Shown one piece after another: positions 1-7,701 of a stretch of DNA of 64,000 nt; position 1 is the stretch's first letter; each line of letters begins with the position of its first letter. The translations under genes and the position numbers were made by a program. Source of the DNA: Pseudomonas lini (lineage in GTDB: Bacteria > Pseudomonadota > Gammaproteobacteria > Pseudomonadales > Pseudomonadaceae); contig NZ_JAUSSR010000009.1 of NCBI RefSeq assembly GCF_030812475.1, forward strand, positions 272,489 to 336,488, written 5' to 3'. Below the pieces are notes generated by a model. That model was not told where the DNA came from and did no database searches. It worked only from the letters and a program-made list of their open reading frames with translations.

Positions 1-874
1 TTTCGTCATACAGCATCGCGCCGCCCGACGTCGAAACCGGGAAGTCATATTCGGCATCTGGCGAGCGGCGTACCCGACGTTGACCTGGGGAGTACGCCCA
101 GGTCGGGTTTGGTGTTGCAACAGGGTTGACATAGAACCGTTGCAGGTTGCCTTCACCTACGTTACGCGAAGGCGCGGTGTAGATATTGAGTTGGGTCAGG
201 TACGTCCCGACGGACGAAAATTTCTCAACGTCCAGATCCTTGTTGTAGTACTGAGCATCGCCACGGTTGTTGATGCCGCCGGTCAATACGCGACTGCCTT
301 TGGAGTCGACATACCAGCCTTCGCCCTTGGTGATGTTCGATTCACCCTTGTAGTGCAGTTGGGCATTCCAGACAACTTCGTTGCCATTTTTAGGAATCGG
401 GAAAGGCACGCCACCGAAGCATCCCTCTACGGCAAGACCATCATCGATGGTCTTGCAACGTGTGGCGTTGGCGACGCTGTTCTGATTGATCCAATCAGGA
501 TAGTTAGCGGTGCGGTGGCTGGGGTAGACCGGAACCTTGTAGGTATCGGGGAAGCGCTTGATGAGCGCCTTGGTGCTCTCGGACAGTTTGTCGGCGTATT
601 GATCCACGTTCTTCGCAGTAATGACGTACAGGGGTTTTTCATCTGCAAAAGGGTTGGTCCAGTGTCCAGAGTCGGGCTGAAAGCCTGCCGGACGTGTCGA
701 CGTTGGCAGTCCGCCGGTATAGGCGGGAATGCTTCCGTCCTTGTTGCCTGCGATCTCGGCGCCCCACGGCGTCAGGGTTTTCCCCAGTTCTGCAGCTTCC
801 TGAGGTGAGACGGCAGCTTGGGCAGCACTGGCTGCCAATAGAGTGATCGCCAGCGTTGTATATATTATTTTCAT
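1..874 (-). CDS. DUF1329 family outer-membrane-associated protein (3' end outside window)
   Basis: The reading frame opens at 874 with a short hydrophobic leader ending in an Ala-rich cleavage-like site and stays open to the left window edge, giving about 291 residues. The visible part has the family pattern: an N-terminal LGKTLTPWGAEIAGN stretch, a PAYTGGL motif and, near the window edge, YSPGQRRVRRSPDAEYD. DUF1329 proteins are predicted secreted, LolA/LolB-like fold proteins that almost always sit next to a DUF1302 protein, as here. They are thought to take part in export or uptake of hydrophobic compounds across the outer membrane, but no reaction is established. The gene follows the DUF1302 gene by 14 bp and is probably co-transcribed with it. 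The C-terminus is missing only because the window ends. Confidence 0.85.
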   Translation of the reverse strand, partial: MKIIYTTLAITLLAASAAQAAVSPQEAAELGKTLTPWGAEIAGNKDGSIPAYTGGLPTSTRPAGFQPDSGHWTNPFADEKPLYVITAKNVDQYADKLSESTKALIKRFPDTYKVPVYPSHRTANYPDWINQNSVANATRCKTIDDGLAVEGCFGGVPFPIPKNGNEVVWNAQLHYKGESNITKGEGWYVDSKGSRVLTGGINNRGDAQYYNKDLDVEKFSSVGTYLTQLNIYTAPSRNVGEGNLQRFYVNPVATPNPTWAYSPGQRRVRRSPDAEYDFPVSTSGGAMLYDE

Positions 875-888
875 CCTGGAACTCCCGA

Positions 889-2583
889 TCAGAATGCGGT
901 TTGGTAAGTGAGGATCAGCGTGTCACGATCATGCAAGTAGCCCAGACCGGAATAAGCATTGTTACCATTGATTTGGCCGGTGCGACCATGACGTGCGGTG
1001 TACGCGAGGTCAAACTGATGTTTCATTGAGCCGACAAAGTATTCCACACGCGGGCCGAACTTGAGCAGGTAGGAGTCTTCAGGCGGGATACCCGCGTTCT
1101 GCGCAGCCGGATTGCCGTAAAGGCCGTAGGTTGCGAATACCGGGAACGAGACGTCCACGCTTGGCATTACCTGTTGCCATACCGGGGTGAACGAAACCCC
1201 CAAGGAAGCGGCATTACGCGTAGAGCAGCCACGCAGCAGTTCCTTGTCTTCACACCGGCCGGCAACCGAACCACCTTCACTATTGCTGCCATTGTAGAAG
1301 GCCTTGTTGTCGGTGACCTTAACCAGATGCATGTAGTCCAGTTGGGCGGCGATGGAGCCGTTGTCGAAGAACGCATTCTTATTGATGGTGAATGCGCCGC
1401 TGAGCAAAGCATGCACAGTATCGCCACGGGCACCATCAAGGTTGCCTGGCTCAGGCCGGCCAATCGCGATGAACGTCTGGCCGGTGGTGTTGAGCGGCAT
1501 GTTTGTGCGGTAGTTAACCTCGGCCCCAATGCTGACGGACTTGTATACGCCGTTCCAGGTCAGGCCGTACAGTTCGATGTCCTTGGCGTAGACGGCGCGC
1601 GAGTAAGGGGCGGTTGGACTTTGTACGATGACCTGGTTGGCCCAGCTGGCGTTCTTGTCGTCAAACTTGCGATACCAGAGACCGAAACTGCTATCCATTG
1701 CCCAGTCCGGCGACCAACGCAGACCAACAGCGATATCACCGTTATCGCCTTCCTTGGCATCGCGACGTGCTACGCCTGGGGCCAAGAAGTCCGGACCACG
1801 GAGCGCCCCGTCGGCAACGGCGTAGTAAGTGCCGCCTTCCGATACACGCGAGCGTTCGAACTCGTAGGTGTACTGGAACATCAGGGACAGTTCAGGGATG
1901 AACTGCCAGGTGGTAGCGAACTGACCGATCGGAAGTGAGGTTTCCTTGGCCGAGGCGCCCGGGCTGAGGTCGCTCAGCAAACCATCATTGGGTGCCATCG
2001 CGTAGGACATACTGCTAGCGTTGCTGAACAGAAATTCGCCAGGCAACCAGGCGAAGCTGCCTACCTTGGCGTTCAACTCGGTGTTGCCAATGTTGAAGTT
2101 GCCCCACACGAAATAATCTCGAAACTCGGCAGAGGGTCCAGCGTAATAACGCTTCACCAAGCCCGAGTATTCATTGTTGCGGTAGTTGGCGACGGGCGCC
2201 AAGCCAGGTGCGCTTTCTGTCTTGTCAGGGAAGTCATGGTCATACCACGCAGCGCCACTGACGCGCAGGCCGTACTTGTCCTGCCAGTTCAAGTCAAACT
2301 CGCTGAAGAGGTCGAGCCGCGAGAGAAATACATCGCCCTTGTCGAAGGTGTAGTTGCCCTCGTCGAAATTGGGATTGTTGGCCAGCTGCTTGTCTCGGCC
2401 GTCGACCCGCCACCCCTGGTTGTAGCGCACGGTCGTATCCAGCCTCATGGAAAGGTCGGGGTTGCCGCTATCGATGCGCAAGGCGAACGCTTCATCGCTG
2501 GCCCCCATGGCCAGGCATAAGCTGGCGAGCATTAGGGGAGCTGCCGTTAGGGGGCGAGAAACCAGCATTTTCCTTTTATCCAT
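889..2583 (-). CDS. DUF1302 family outer-membrane protein
   Basis: About 564 residues with a clear signal peptide (basic n-region MDKRKMLVSR, hydrophobic core, A-F-A before LRIDSG). The mature part is rich in alternating aromatic/polar strands and ends in an aromatic-containing strand (LILTYQTAF), the hallmark of an outer-membrane beta-barrel. This matches the DUF1302 family, paired with DUF1329 in many pseudomonads and often linked to hydrophobic substrate catabolism. I chose the start at 2583 because AGAGGG lies 8 nt upstream. An in-frame ATG at 2619 would add 12 residues but has a poorer ribosome site. A role in passage of the island's substrate over the outer membrane is inference from context. 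Confidence 0.8.
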   Translation of the reverse strand: MDKRKMLVSRPLTAAPLMLASLCLAMGASDEAFALRIDSGNPDLSMRLDTTVRYNQGWRVDGRDKQLANNPNFDEGNYTFDKGDVFLSRLDLFSEFDLNWQDKYGLRVSGAAWYDHDFPDKTESAPGLAPVANYRNNEYSGLVKRYYAGPSAEFRDYFVWGNFNIGNTELNAKVGSFAWLPGEFLFSNASSMSYAMAPNDGLLSDLSPGASAKETSLPIGQFATTWQFIPELSLMFQYTYEFERSRVSEGGTYYAVADGALRGPDFLAPGVARRDAKEGDNGDIAVGLRWSPDWAMDSSFGLWYRKFDDKNASWANQVIVQSPTAPYSRAVYAKDIELYGLTWNGVYKSVSIGAEVNYRTNMPLNTTGQTFIAIGRPEPGNLDGARGDTVHALLSGAFTINKNAFFDNGSIAAQLDYMHLVKVTDNKAFYNGSNSEGGSVAGRCEDKELLRGCSTRNAASLGVSFTPVWQQVMPSVDVSFPVFATYGLYGNPAAQNAGIPPEDSYLLKFGPRVEYFVGSMKHQFDLAYTARHGRTGQINGNNAYSGLGYLHDRDTLILTYQTAF

Positions 2584-2639
2584 CTGAAGTGCCCTCTGAA
2601 TTGTTGTTTTTGTTTTCATTCCAAGTGCAGTGACGTGGT

Positions 2640-2919
2640 GGACCTGAGGTCCCGAGGCACTGCGTGTTCATTACACTGCGTTGTAACGTACCTCTCGGAG
2701 AATTCCCCGCCGCATTCCTGGAAGCACTGAATTCGCTTTTCTTGAATTGCGTTCACATACACGCACAACATTTATATGAGTTAGCCGAGGTCAGCGCAAG
2801 TGTTGGCTAACGATTGGGGTGGGCTAATTTCATACGTGTGTTTTAATTTCGCCTGACGATTTCAGCCGACCAACAGGAGCACTTGCCATGCATCTCAACA
2901 AGGTATTATGCTGAACGTT
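2640..2919. other. Intergenic leader between DUF1302 gene and crotonase gene
   Basis: The 470-bp interval between the divergent genes at 2583 and 3054 holds no convincing gene. It is AT-richer than its flanks and must carry promoters for both directions. The only strong structure I see is the operator-like palindrome reported separately at 2920-2937. Confidence 0.5.
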
Positions 2920-2937
2920 GTTCGTATATTCGAATAT
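2920..2937. promoter_or_regulatory. Operator-like palindrome, motif B copy 1
   Basis: The sequence GTTCGTATATTCGAAT contains the perfect 12-bp palindrome ATATTCGAATAT (2926-2937). It also fits the pattern GTTC-N2-ATAT-N2-GAA seen at 23999 and 27103. It lies about 115 bp upstream of the crotonase start and 340 bp upstream of the DUF1302 start, in the divergent promoter region. A role as binding site for one of the island's ArsR-MarR regulators is inference. Confidence 0.45.
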
Positions 2938-3053
2938 TGAGGTCTTGTGAATCGTGAGATATTTGCTCAACCTGAGTCTTTCGTTTGTGCGCGTGCCACC
3001 GCCAGGATCGGCCGGCCTTGGCAATCGACGACGAGCAACAGTGAGGTGCGACC

Positions 3054-3944
3054 ATGGGTGAGGCGAAGGTCCATAAAGAATGCCACGGTCCTGTTGCTGT
3101 GGTTACCCTCGACGCTCCCCCCGTCAACGCGTTTAGCCTGAGTCTGCGGCTCCAGCTGTACAGCGCGCTGCAGTGGGCAGCTGTGACAGAGTGCGTCAAA
3201 GCGGTGGTACTGACTGGCAGTGGGCGAGGCTTCAGCGCAGGCGGGGACATCCGCGAGTTTGGAACCGCTCGTGCCAGCGCGGCGCCAGGGTTGTCCAGTC
3301 ATATTCACCTGGCGATCGAGCAGCTCGGCAAACCGGTCATTGCAGCCGCACATGGATTTGCCATGGGCGGCGGCCTGGAGACATTGCTCGCTTGTCACTA
3401 TCGAGTCGCCGAACAAGGCACGATGCTGGGGCTTCCAGAGGTTTCTCTGGGAACCTTGCCCTTGTCCGCGACACAGCGCTTGCCGCGCGTTTTAGGCATC
3501 GTCCCTGCTGTGCAATTCATGATTGAAGGCCATCAGAAAGCAGTTTCGAACTTTTCCCGCACCGCACTGTTTGACCGGATTGCCGAACCTGGGCAGGGCC
3601 TTTCCACAGCATGTGCGCTGGCGACCGAATTGGTGGCAATGCCGCCCAGCAATGAAGAATTACAGCAGCGGTTGATACGCCATTGGGCGATCCCAGGCTC
3701 AGATATTCAACGCGACCTGGCGGAAGCCCGGCTGTGCCTGTCGGACAAACAAGATGCTGCATCACGATCGTTGTTTGAGGCTGTCGAGGCCGGGGCATCT
3801 TTATCGGATTTTGATGCCGGTATGGACTGTGCCCGAAGGCTTTACGATCAATTGATGGCTGGCGACGAGATCCTGCGTGGCCGCGATCGGTTTCTGGAAT
3901 CAGCGCAGGGGAATCGTCCACGGGTCGATCCTGCCACTCCATGA
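3054..3944 (+). CDS. Enoyl-CoA hydratase/isomerase (crotonase) family protein
   Basis: A 296-residue crotonase-fold protein. Both catalytic glutamates expected of hydratases are present: E109 in GGGLET and E129 in LGLPEVSLG. The oxyanion-hole segments GFSAGGDIREF (about 59-69) and AAHGFAMGGG (98-107) are intact. The LACHYR and LPRVLG pattern resembles the N-terminal hydratase half of FadB/FadJ-type multifunctional enzymes more than short stand-alone hydratases, but no dehydrogenase domain follows. GAGG sits 7 nt upstream of the start. The stop overlaps the next gene by 4 bp (ATGA), so it is translationally coupled to the HTD2-type hydratase. Likely role: hydration or isomerisation of an unsaturated CoA ester in a ring- or side-chain-degradation route. 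Confidence 0.8.
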   Translation: MGEAKVHKECHGPVAVVTLDAPPVNAFSLSLRLQLYSALQWAAVTECVKAVVLTGSGRGFSAGGDIREFGTARASAAPGLSSHIHLAIEQLGKPVIAAAHGFAMGGGLETLLACHYRVAEQGTMLGLPEVSLGTLPLSATQRLPRVLGIVPAVQFMIEGHQKAVSNFSRTALFDRIAEPGQGLSTACALATELVAMPPSNEELQQRLIRHWAIPGSDIQRDLAEARLCLSDKQDAASRSLFEAVEAGASLSDFDAGMDCARRLYDQLMAGDEILRGRDRFLESAQGNRPRVDPATP

Positions 3945-4813
3945 CAAAAGGACTCACCGCTGTGCCTATCGATGAACAGTTTTTCGAGCAATGGATCGGT
4001 CGCCAGGAATGCCAGCGCGACGTACTCACTTGCGTGCCACTCAATGCCCTGGCAGCGACGCTCGATCGCGAAGATTGCCCTTACACCCCGGCAGGTGAAG
4101 TACCGCCTCTGTGGCATTGGCTGTATTTTCTGCCGTTGGCTCGTCAATCCGCCGTTGGGCCTGATGGGCATCCGCTTCGCGGCGGCTTCCTTCCCCCCGT
4201 CACGCTGCCCAGGCGTATGTGGGCAGGTAGTCGGCTCAGTTTCGAGGGCGCGCTGCCGGTCGGGGCAGAGGTAGAGCGCACCTCCACTATTCTGGACGTG
4301 ACACACAAGACCGGGCGAAGCGGAAGCCTGATATTCGTCAAGCTGCTGCATGAATTGGCGGTCGAGGGCCAGGTACGGGTGCGAGAAGAACAGGACATCG
4401 TTTATCGCGACGCGCCCAGTCCGAACGAGCCTGCTCCACGCGCCCAGCCTGCGCCGACCAATGCTCAGTGGACTCGCGAGCTATTTCCGGACCCGGTGCT
4501 GCTGTTTCGCTACTCTGCGCTGACTTTCAACGGCCATCGCATCCACTATGACCGCCCTTACGCCACTCAAGAAGAAGGCTATCCGGGGTTAGTCGTGCAT
4601 GGCCCCCTGATAGCCACACTGTTGATGAACCTGCTCCGTGACGAGCGTCCGTCGGCAAAGGTGACCGCCTTTTCCTTTCGCGCGCTACGGCCGATTTTCG
4701 ACCAGCGTTCGATGCGGGTTTGCGGGTGTGAAGAGCAAGCGGGGCGCATCCATCTCTGGGCGGAAGATGCCGATGGCTATTTGTGTATGGACGCCTGGGC
4801 AGAGCTTGCCTGA
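3941..4813 (+). CDS. HTD2/MaoC-like acyl-CoA hydratase (mesaconyl-C4-CoA or itaconyl-CoA hydratase-like)
   Basis: 290 residues made of two hot-dog modules. The N-terminal half carries the LWHWLYFLP segment (57-65) followed by RRMWAGSRLSFEGAL, characteristic of the FAS1-dehydratase/HTD2 group. The C-terminal half has the hydratase motif FNGHRIHYDRPYA (196-208) and VVHGPLIATLL, with the conserved Asp/His pair. Relatives hydrate mesaconyl-C4-CoA, itaconyl-CoA or beta-methyl-enoyl-CoA esters. Placement directly before a CitE-like lyase suggests a two-step hydration and retro-aldol or retro-Claisen cleavage of a branched dicarboxylyl-CoA. It overlaps the crotonase gene by 4 bp, and its stop overlaps a 29-codon ORF (TGATG). 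Confidence 0.75.
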   Translation: MTKGLTAVPIDEQFFEQWIGRQECQRDVLTCVPLNALAATLDREDCPYTPAGEVPPLWHWLYFLPLARQSAVGPDGHPLRGGFLPPVTLPRRMWAGSRLSFEGALPVGAEVERTSTILDVTHKTGRSGSLIFVKLLHELAVEGQVRVREEQDIVYRDAPSPNEPAPRAQPAPTNAQWTRELFPDPVLLFRYSALTFNGHRIHYDRPYATQEEGYPGLVVHGPLIATLLMNLLRDERPSAKVTAFSFRALRPIFDQRSMRVCGCEEQAGRIHLWAEDADGYLCMDAWAELA

Positions 4814-4902
4814 TGCATCGGCGCACGCTTTTGGCCACTGACCTCATCTGGGTGCTGCTGTGGCTGGTGCTTATCTTTCTGACGATTCTGGGTACGGGGT
4901 GA
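4813..4902 (+). CDS. Possible 29-residue single-span membrane protein
   Basis: An ORF too short for usual gene calling. Its ATG overlaps the upstream stop (TGATG at 4811-4815), and its own stop TGA at 4900-4902 lies 2 nt before the ATG of the CitE-like gene (4905). The peptide starts MHRRTLLATD and continues with a 16-residue uninterrupted hydrophobic run (LIWVLLWLVLIFLTIL), a clear single membrane span with a basic N-terminus. The arrangement implies coupled translation through the operon. I do not recognise a family. It could also be a non-functional spacer read only to couple the two enzymes. Confidence 0.35.
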   Translation: MHRRTLLATDLIWVLLWLVLIFLTILGTG

Positions 4903-4904
4903 TC

Positions 4905-5699
4905 ATGCGTTCTTATCTATTTGTGCCGGGCGACCGCCCGGAGCGTTTCGCCAAGGCACTGGCAGCAGGGGCCGACAGGGTCATTCTCGACCTTGAGGAC
5001 GCGGTGAGCCCGGCCAACAAGCCGATCGCCCGAGAGCACATCGCCCGGGCGATCGAAGAGGGCGCCGAGGTGATGATTCGCATCAACAGCGAAGGCTCCG
5101 ACGCGTTCGCCGATGACCTGGATCTGCTGCGTCGGTTGCGGGTAAAAGCAGTGATGTTACCCAAGGCGGAATCCGCTGAGTCCATACGTGCGTTAGCCGA
5201 CGCGACCGATGCCGCGATTGTGCCCCTGATCGAGAGCGCGTTGGGTGTGTGGCGCGTGCTGGATGTCGCGGGTGGGATGAATGTCGAACGGCTGGCGTTC
5301 GGCTCCATCGACTTCCAGGTCGACGTTGGCTGCGCGCACACAGACGAGGCGCTTCTGTATGCCCGGTCGAAAATCGTCCTGGCGTCTCGTGTGGCAGGCT
5401 TGCAAGCGCCGATCGATGGGGTGTCCGTCATTCTGGACGACGGCGAGGTGATAACCGCCGAAGCGACGCGTAGTCGGGAACTCGGCTTCGCAGGAAAGCT
5501 CTGTATTCATCCGCGCCAAGTGCAGTTCGTCAACCGGGCGTTCTCGCCGTCACCGCAGGAGTTGGCTTGGGCCCAGCGCGTGGTCGAGGCCAGCAGGCGA
5601 GCGGGTGGTGCTGCAGTGTCGGTGGATGGTGCAATGGTCGACCTGCCCGTGCTGATCCGCGCGCAAAATCTTCTAGCCCTCGCAGGAAGTGTTTCGTGA
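4905..5699 (+). CDS. CitE-like CoA-ester lyase (HpcH/HpaI aldolase family)
   Basis: 264 residues beginning MRSYLFVPGDRPERFAKAL, the invariant opening of CitE-like (citramalyl-, malyl- or beta-hydroxyacyl-CoA) lyases. Mg-binding acidic motif DLEDAV (about 39-44), the MLPKAE segment, PLIESALG and FGSIDFQVD are all present, as is the C-terminal GFAGKLCIHPRQV block of the TIM-barrel family. A longer in-frame start at 4860 was rejected because the family starts at MRSYLFVPGD. The enzyme would cleave a 3-hydroxyacyl-CoA (for example citramalyl- or malyl-CoA type) into an acyl-CoA and an oxo acid. It completes a three-enzyme CoA-ester set with the crotonase and the HTD2-type hydratase. Confidence 0.82.
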   Translation: MRSYLFVPGDRPERFAKALAAGADRVILDLEDAVSPANKPIAREHIARAIEEGAEVMIRINSEGSDAFADDLDLLRRLRVKAVMLPKAESAESIRALADATDAAIVPLIESALGVWRVLDVAGGMNVERLAFGSIDFQVDVGCAHTDEALLYARSKIVLASRVAGLQAPIDGVSVILDDGEVITAEATRSRELGFAGKLCIHPRQVQFVNRAFSPSPQELAWAQRVVEASRRAGGAAVSVDGAMVDLPVLIRAQNLLALAGSVS

Positions 5700-5758
5700 G
5701 CGGTAACCATCATCGGCATCGAGCAGGCATGCGAGGGGCACACGGGATGCGGTACTAA

Positions 5759-6079
5759 TCAGTATTGCGATTCCGGCAAGTGAATGATCATTCCTTCCAA
5801 GGCATCAGTGACGATGATTTGGCAGGTGAGCCGGCTGTCCTCCGTCGGGGCTGACGCACAGCTGAGCAGGTCCCGTTCATAGGAGTCGGCTGCCGGAATC
5901 TTGGCCGCCGAAACCTTATCCACATAGCCGTGACAGGTTCCACAACTGCAATTGCCGCCGCAATCACCCACAACGCCGGGGATCTGATTGTCGACCGCGA
6001 CTTGCATGACTGACTGTCCGATTTCCGCCTTTACTGAGTGTACGCGACCATCGTATTGAATGAACGTTATCGTTGGCAT
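5759..6079 (-). CDS. Putidaredoxin-type [2Fe-2S] ferredoxin
   Basis: 106 residues in the adrenodoxin/putidaredoxin family. Cluster ligands are C40, C46, C49 (in GDCGGNCSCGTCH) and C86 (in RLTCQII); extra cysteines C44 and C74 occur as in several relatives. The C-terminal LPESQY resembles the tail of camphor putidaredoxin, whose last aromatic residue contacts the P450. Such ferredoxins pass electrons from an FAD reductase to a cytochrome P450 or a ring hydroxylase. Neither a P450 nor a reductase gene is in this window, so its partners must lie to the left or elsewhere. It is divergent from the SDR gene at 6202, sharing a 120-bp promoter region. Confidence 0.88.
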   Translation of the reverse strand: MPTITFIQYDGRVHSVKAEIGQSVMQVAVDNQIPGVVGDCGGNCSCGTCHGYVDKVSAAKIPAADSYERDLLSCASAPTEDSRLTCQIIVTDALEGMIIHLPESQY

Positions 6080-6201
6080 TGTTTTTTTTTGACTCGCATC
6101 TAATATGATATTCGGAACGATGTTAGGAATACTGAACGAAAAAAAGGCCTGCTGTCAAACTGGCGGCGGCCGACCCACCACTGATTTTTCAGGAACGCCG
6201 A

Positions 6202-6978
6202 ATGACGCTGCCAACTGCTTTCCGTTTGGACAACAAGATCGCTGTCATCACCGGGGCCGCTTCCGGCATCGGCCGCGGTATCGCCGAAACATTTGCCCAA
6301 ACGGGCGCACGCATCGTCGTGGCCGACCTGGACCCTGCAGCCGCTGAAGCCGCCGCCAAGTCCATTGTCGAATCCGGTGGGCAGGCCCATGCAATGGCGG
6401 TTGATGTTTCGCAAGAGTCTGAAGTGATTGCTATGTTCGAGGATGTAGTAAGACGCTATGGCAGACTCGACGTATTAGTTAACAACGCCGCCATCTTTCC
6501 TAAAAAGCCGTTCCTGGAGGTCGATACAGCATTCTGGGACAGTCTGCAGGCGGTCAACCTTCGGGGCACTTTCCTGTGCTTGCGCGAAGCAATACGCCAC
6601 ATGAAAGCTAGCGGGGGTGGCGCGATCGTCAATATCTCATCGGTGTCGTCCATGCAGGCCGTCGTGCATCACAACGGTACCTACAATGCGAGCAAGGCGG
6701 GCGTGAACAGCCTGACCCGTACCACGGCACTCGAATTTGGCGCTGATGGTATCCGGGTCAACGCGGTGCTTCCAGGCGGCATTCCTACGGCAGGTGCACG
6801 CGCTGCATCAGCCGCTATCGAGCTCAAAGGGCCGATCATGGGCGAGGGGCGCATACCGCTGGGCGGCATGGGTGACGTGCAGGACATTGCCAATGCGACA
6901 TTGTTTTTGGCGAGCCCGGCAGCACGTTACATCACCGGCCAGCTTCTGGCGGTTGACGGTGGCTTCCTGATCAGTTGA
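6202..6978 (+). CDS. Short-chain dehydrogenase/reductase (SDR)
   Basis: 258-residue classical SDR. The cofactor loop TGAASGIG lies at 17-24, D42 at the end of beta-2 favours NAD over NADP, VNNAA lies at 93-97, and the catalytic set is S146/S147 with Y161 and K165 in YNASK. The C-terminal PAARYITGQLLAVDGGF block is intact. It would oxidise a secondary alcohol or reduce a ketone; the substrate is unknown. It is divergent from the ferredoxin gene and followed after 25 bp by the convergent VOC gene. Confidence 0.85.
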   Translation: MTLPTAFRLDNKIAVITGAASGIGRGIAETFAQTGARIVVADLDPAAAEAAAKSIVESGGQAHAMAVDVSQESEVIAMFEDVVRRYGRLDVLVNNAAIFPKKPFLEVDTAFWDSLQAVNLRGTFLCLREAIRHMKASGGGAIVNISSVSSMQAVVHHNGTYNASKAGVNSLTRTTALEFGADGIRVNAVLPGGIPTAGARAASAAIELKGPIMGEGRIPLGGMGDVQDIANATLFLASPAARYITGQLLAVDGGFLIS

Positions 6979-7003
6979 TCAGCGCTCTGGTTCGGTATAA
7001 GCC

Positions 7004-7483
7004 TCATTCATCCAGGCTTGCATCGCCATCAATCCAGCGCGCAAGGCGTTCAGCCAGGCCTGCTTCGGCGAGTTCGACGAAGTATCCCAGCTCGGCGAGC
7101 GTATCGAGATGGACGATGGCAGGCTGCCCGCTCTCGGTCAGGTTGTCGATGGTCTCGAAGCAGACCTGCGCTCCACCGGGACGTTGTTCGAGGTTGGTCG
7201 TGGCGTAGCCGATGTGGAAGATCCCTTCACCGCGCGCCGCGAGCCATTCGGAGGCGCTGCTTTGGCCGCGACCGGGCTCGACCATTTCCAGGTACAGGTC
7301 GCCCCAGCGCGCAAACGCGTTTCTGTTGGCGATTTCCTGCACGGTGCCTCGGTAGCGGCCGGTGTAATGGGTGTCGAGTCGACGAAAAGGTCCGAGCCCG
7401 AGCAGGGTTTGGTAATGTTTCATTCCTGCATCCAGATCGCGTACGACGACTCCGATCTGATACAGCTTGCCTTCAAATTCCAT
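7004..7483 (-). CDS. VOC (glyoxalase/methylmalonyl-CoA epimerase-like) family protein
   Basis: About 159 residues with one vicinal-oxygen-chelate module: YQIGVVVRDLDAGMKHYQTLLG at the N-terminus, a metal-ligand-like LYLEMVEP and a C-terminal half containing FHIGYATTNLE and YFVELAE. H/E ligand spacing resembles methylmalonyl-CoA epimerases and small metal-dependent lyases or dioxygenases. The start at 7483 is preferred because GAGG lies about 10 nt upstream. In-frame starts at 7492 and 7570 would only add a non-conserved extension. The promoter region contains the 18-bp near-palindrome (7577-7594) shared with the TetR gene, so it is probably under that repressor. Exact reaction unknown. Confidence 0.7.
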   Translation of the reverse strand: MEFEGKLYQIGVVVRDLDAGMKHYQTLLGLGPFRRLDTHYTGRYRGTVQEIANRNAFARWGDLYLEMVEPGRGQSSASEWLAARGEGIFHIGYATTNLEQRPGGAQVCFETIDNLTESGQPAIVHLDTLAELGYFVELAEAGLAERLARWIDGDASLDE

Positions 7484-7576
7484 ACTGATCATGCCTCGTT
7501 CGAGGGGCTGAAAAAGTGACTTTCCTGAAATTGACACCCTTGCGTGCCGTAGACGATAACGAGCGCTCATCGATTT

Positions 7577-7597
7577 TTCAATAGTTCTATAGAAAAA
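7577..7597. promoter_or_regulatory. TetR-type operator, motif A copy 1
   Basis: TTCAATAGTTCTATAGAA (7577-7594) followed by AAA. This is an 18-bp near-palindrome (arms TTC-A-ATAG and CTAT-A-GAA) identical except at one base to 20189-20206 upstream of the TetR gene. It lies 94 bp upstream of the VOC start and about 105 bp upstream of the divergent ArsR-MarR gene. On the minus strand it includes TATAGA, which could be a -10 box, so binding would block transcription. Confidence 0.6.
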
Positions 7598-7631
7598 TTC
7601 GTCGTTTCCGCCCAGGCATCACGCTAGGTAG

Positions 7632-7661
7632 TTGACATATAAGTAAGCGCTTATGTTTAAT
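7632..7661 (+). promoter_or_regulatory. Promoter with internal palindrome for the first ArsR-MarR gene
   Basis: TTGACA at 7632-7637 is followed after 17-18 nt by a TTTAAT-like -10 (7656-7661). Between them lies the perfect 10-bp palindrome TAAGCGCTTA (7644-7653). A palindrome placed between -35 and -10, 40 bp before an ArsR/MarR-type gene, suggests autoregulation. The function is inferred, not shown. Confidence 0.5.
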
Positions 7662-7701
7662 CCCGCCATCCCGCATCACATTCCGCAGGTCAAGATAAGC
7701 A

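Noticed and set aside
80..808. Plus-strand 242-residue ORF
   Set aside because: It is antisense to the DUF1329 gene and its protein has no family pattern; the minus-strand frame has the conserved motifs.
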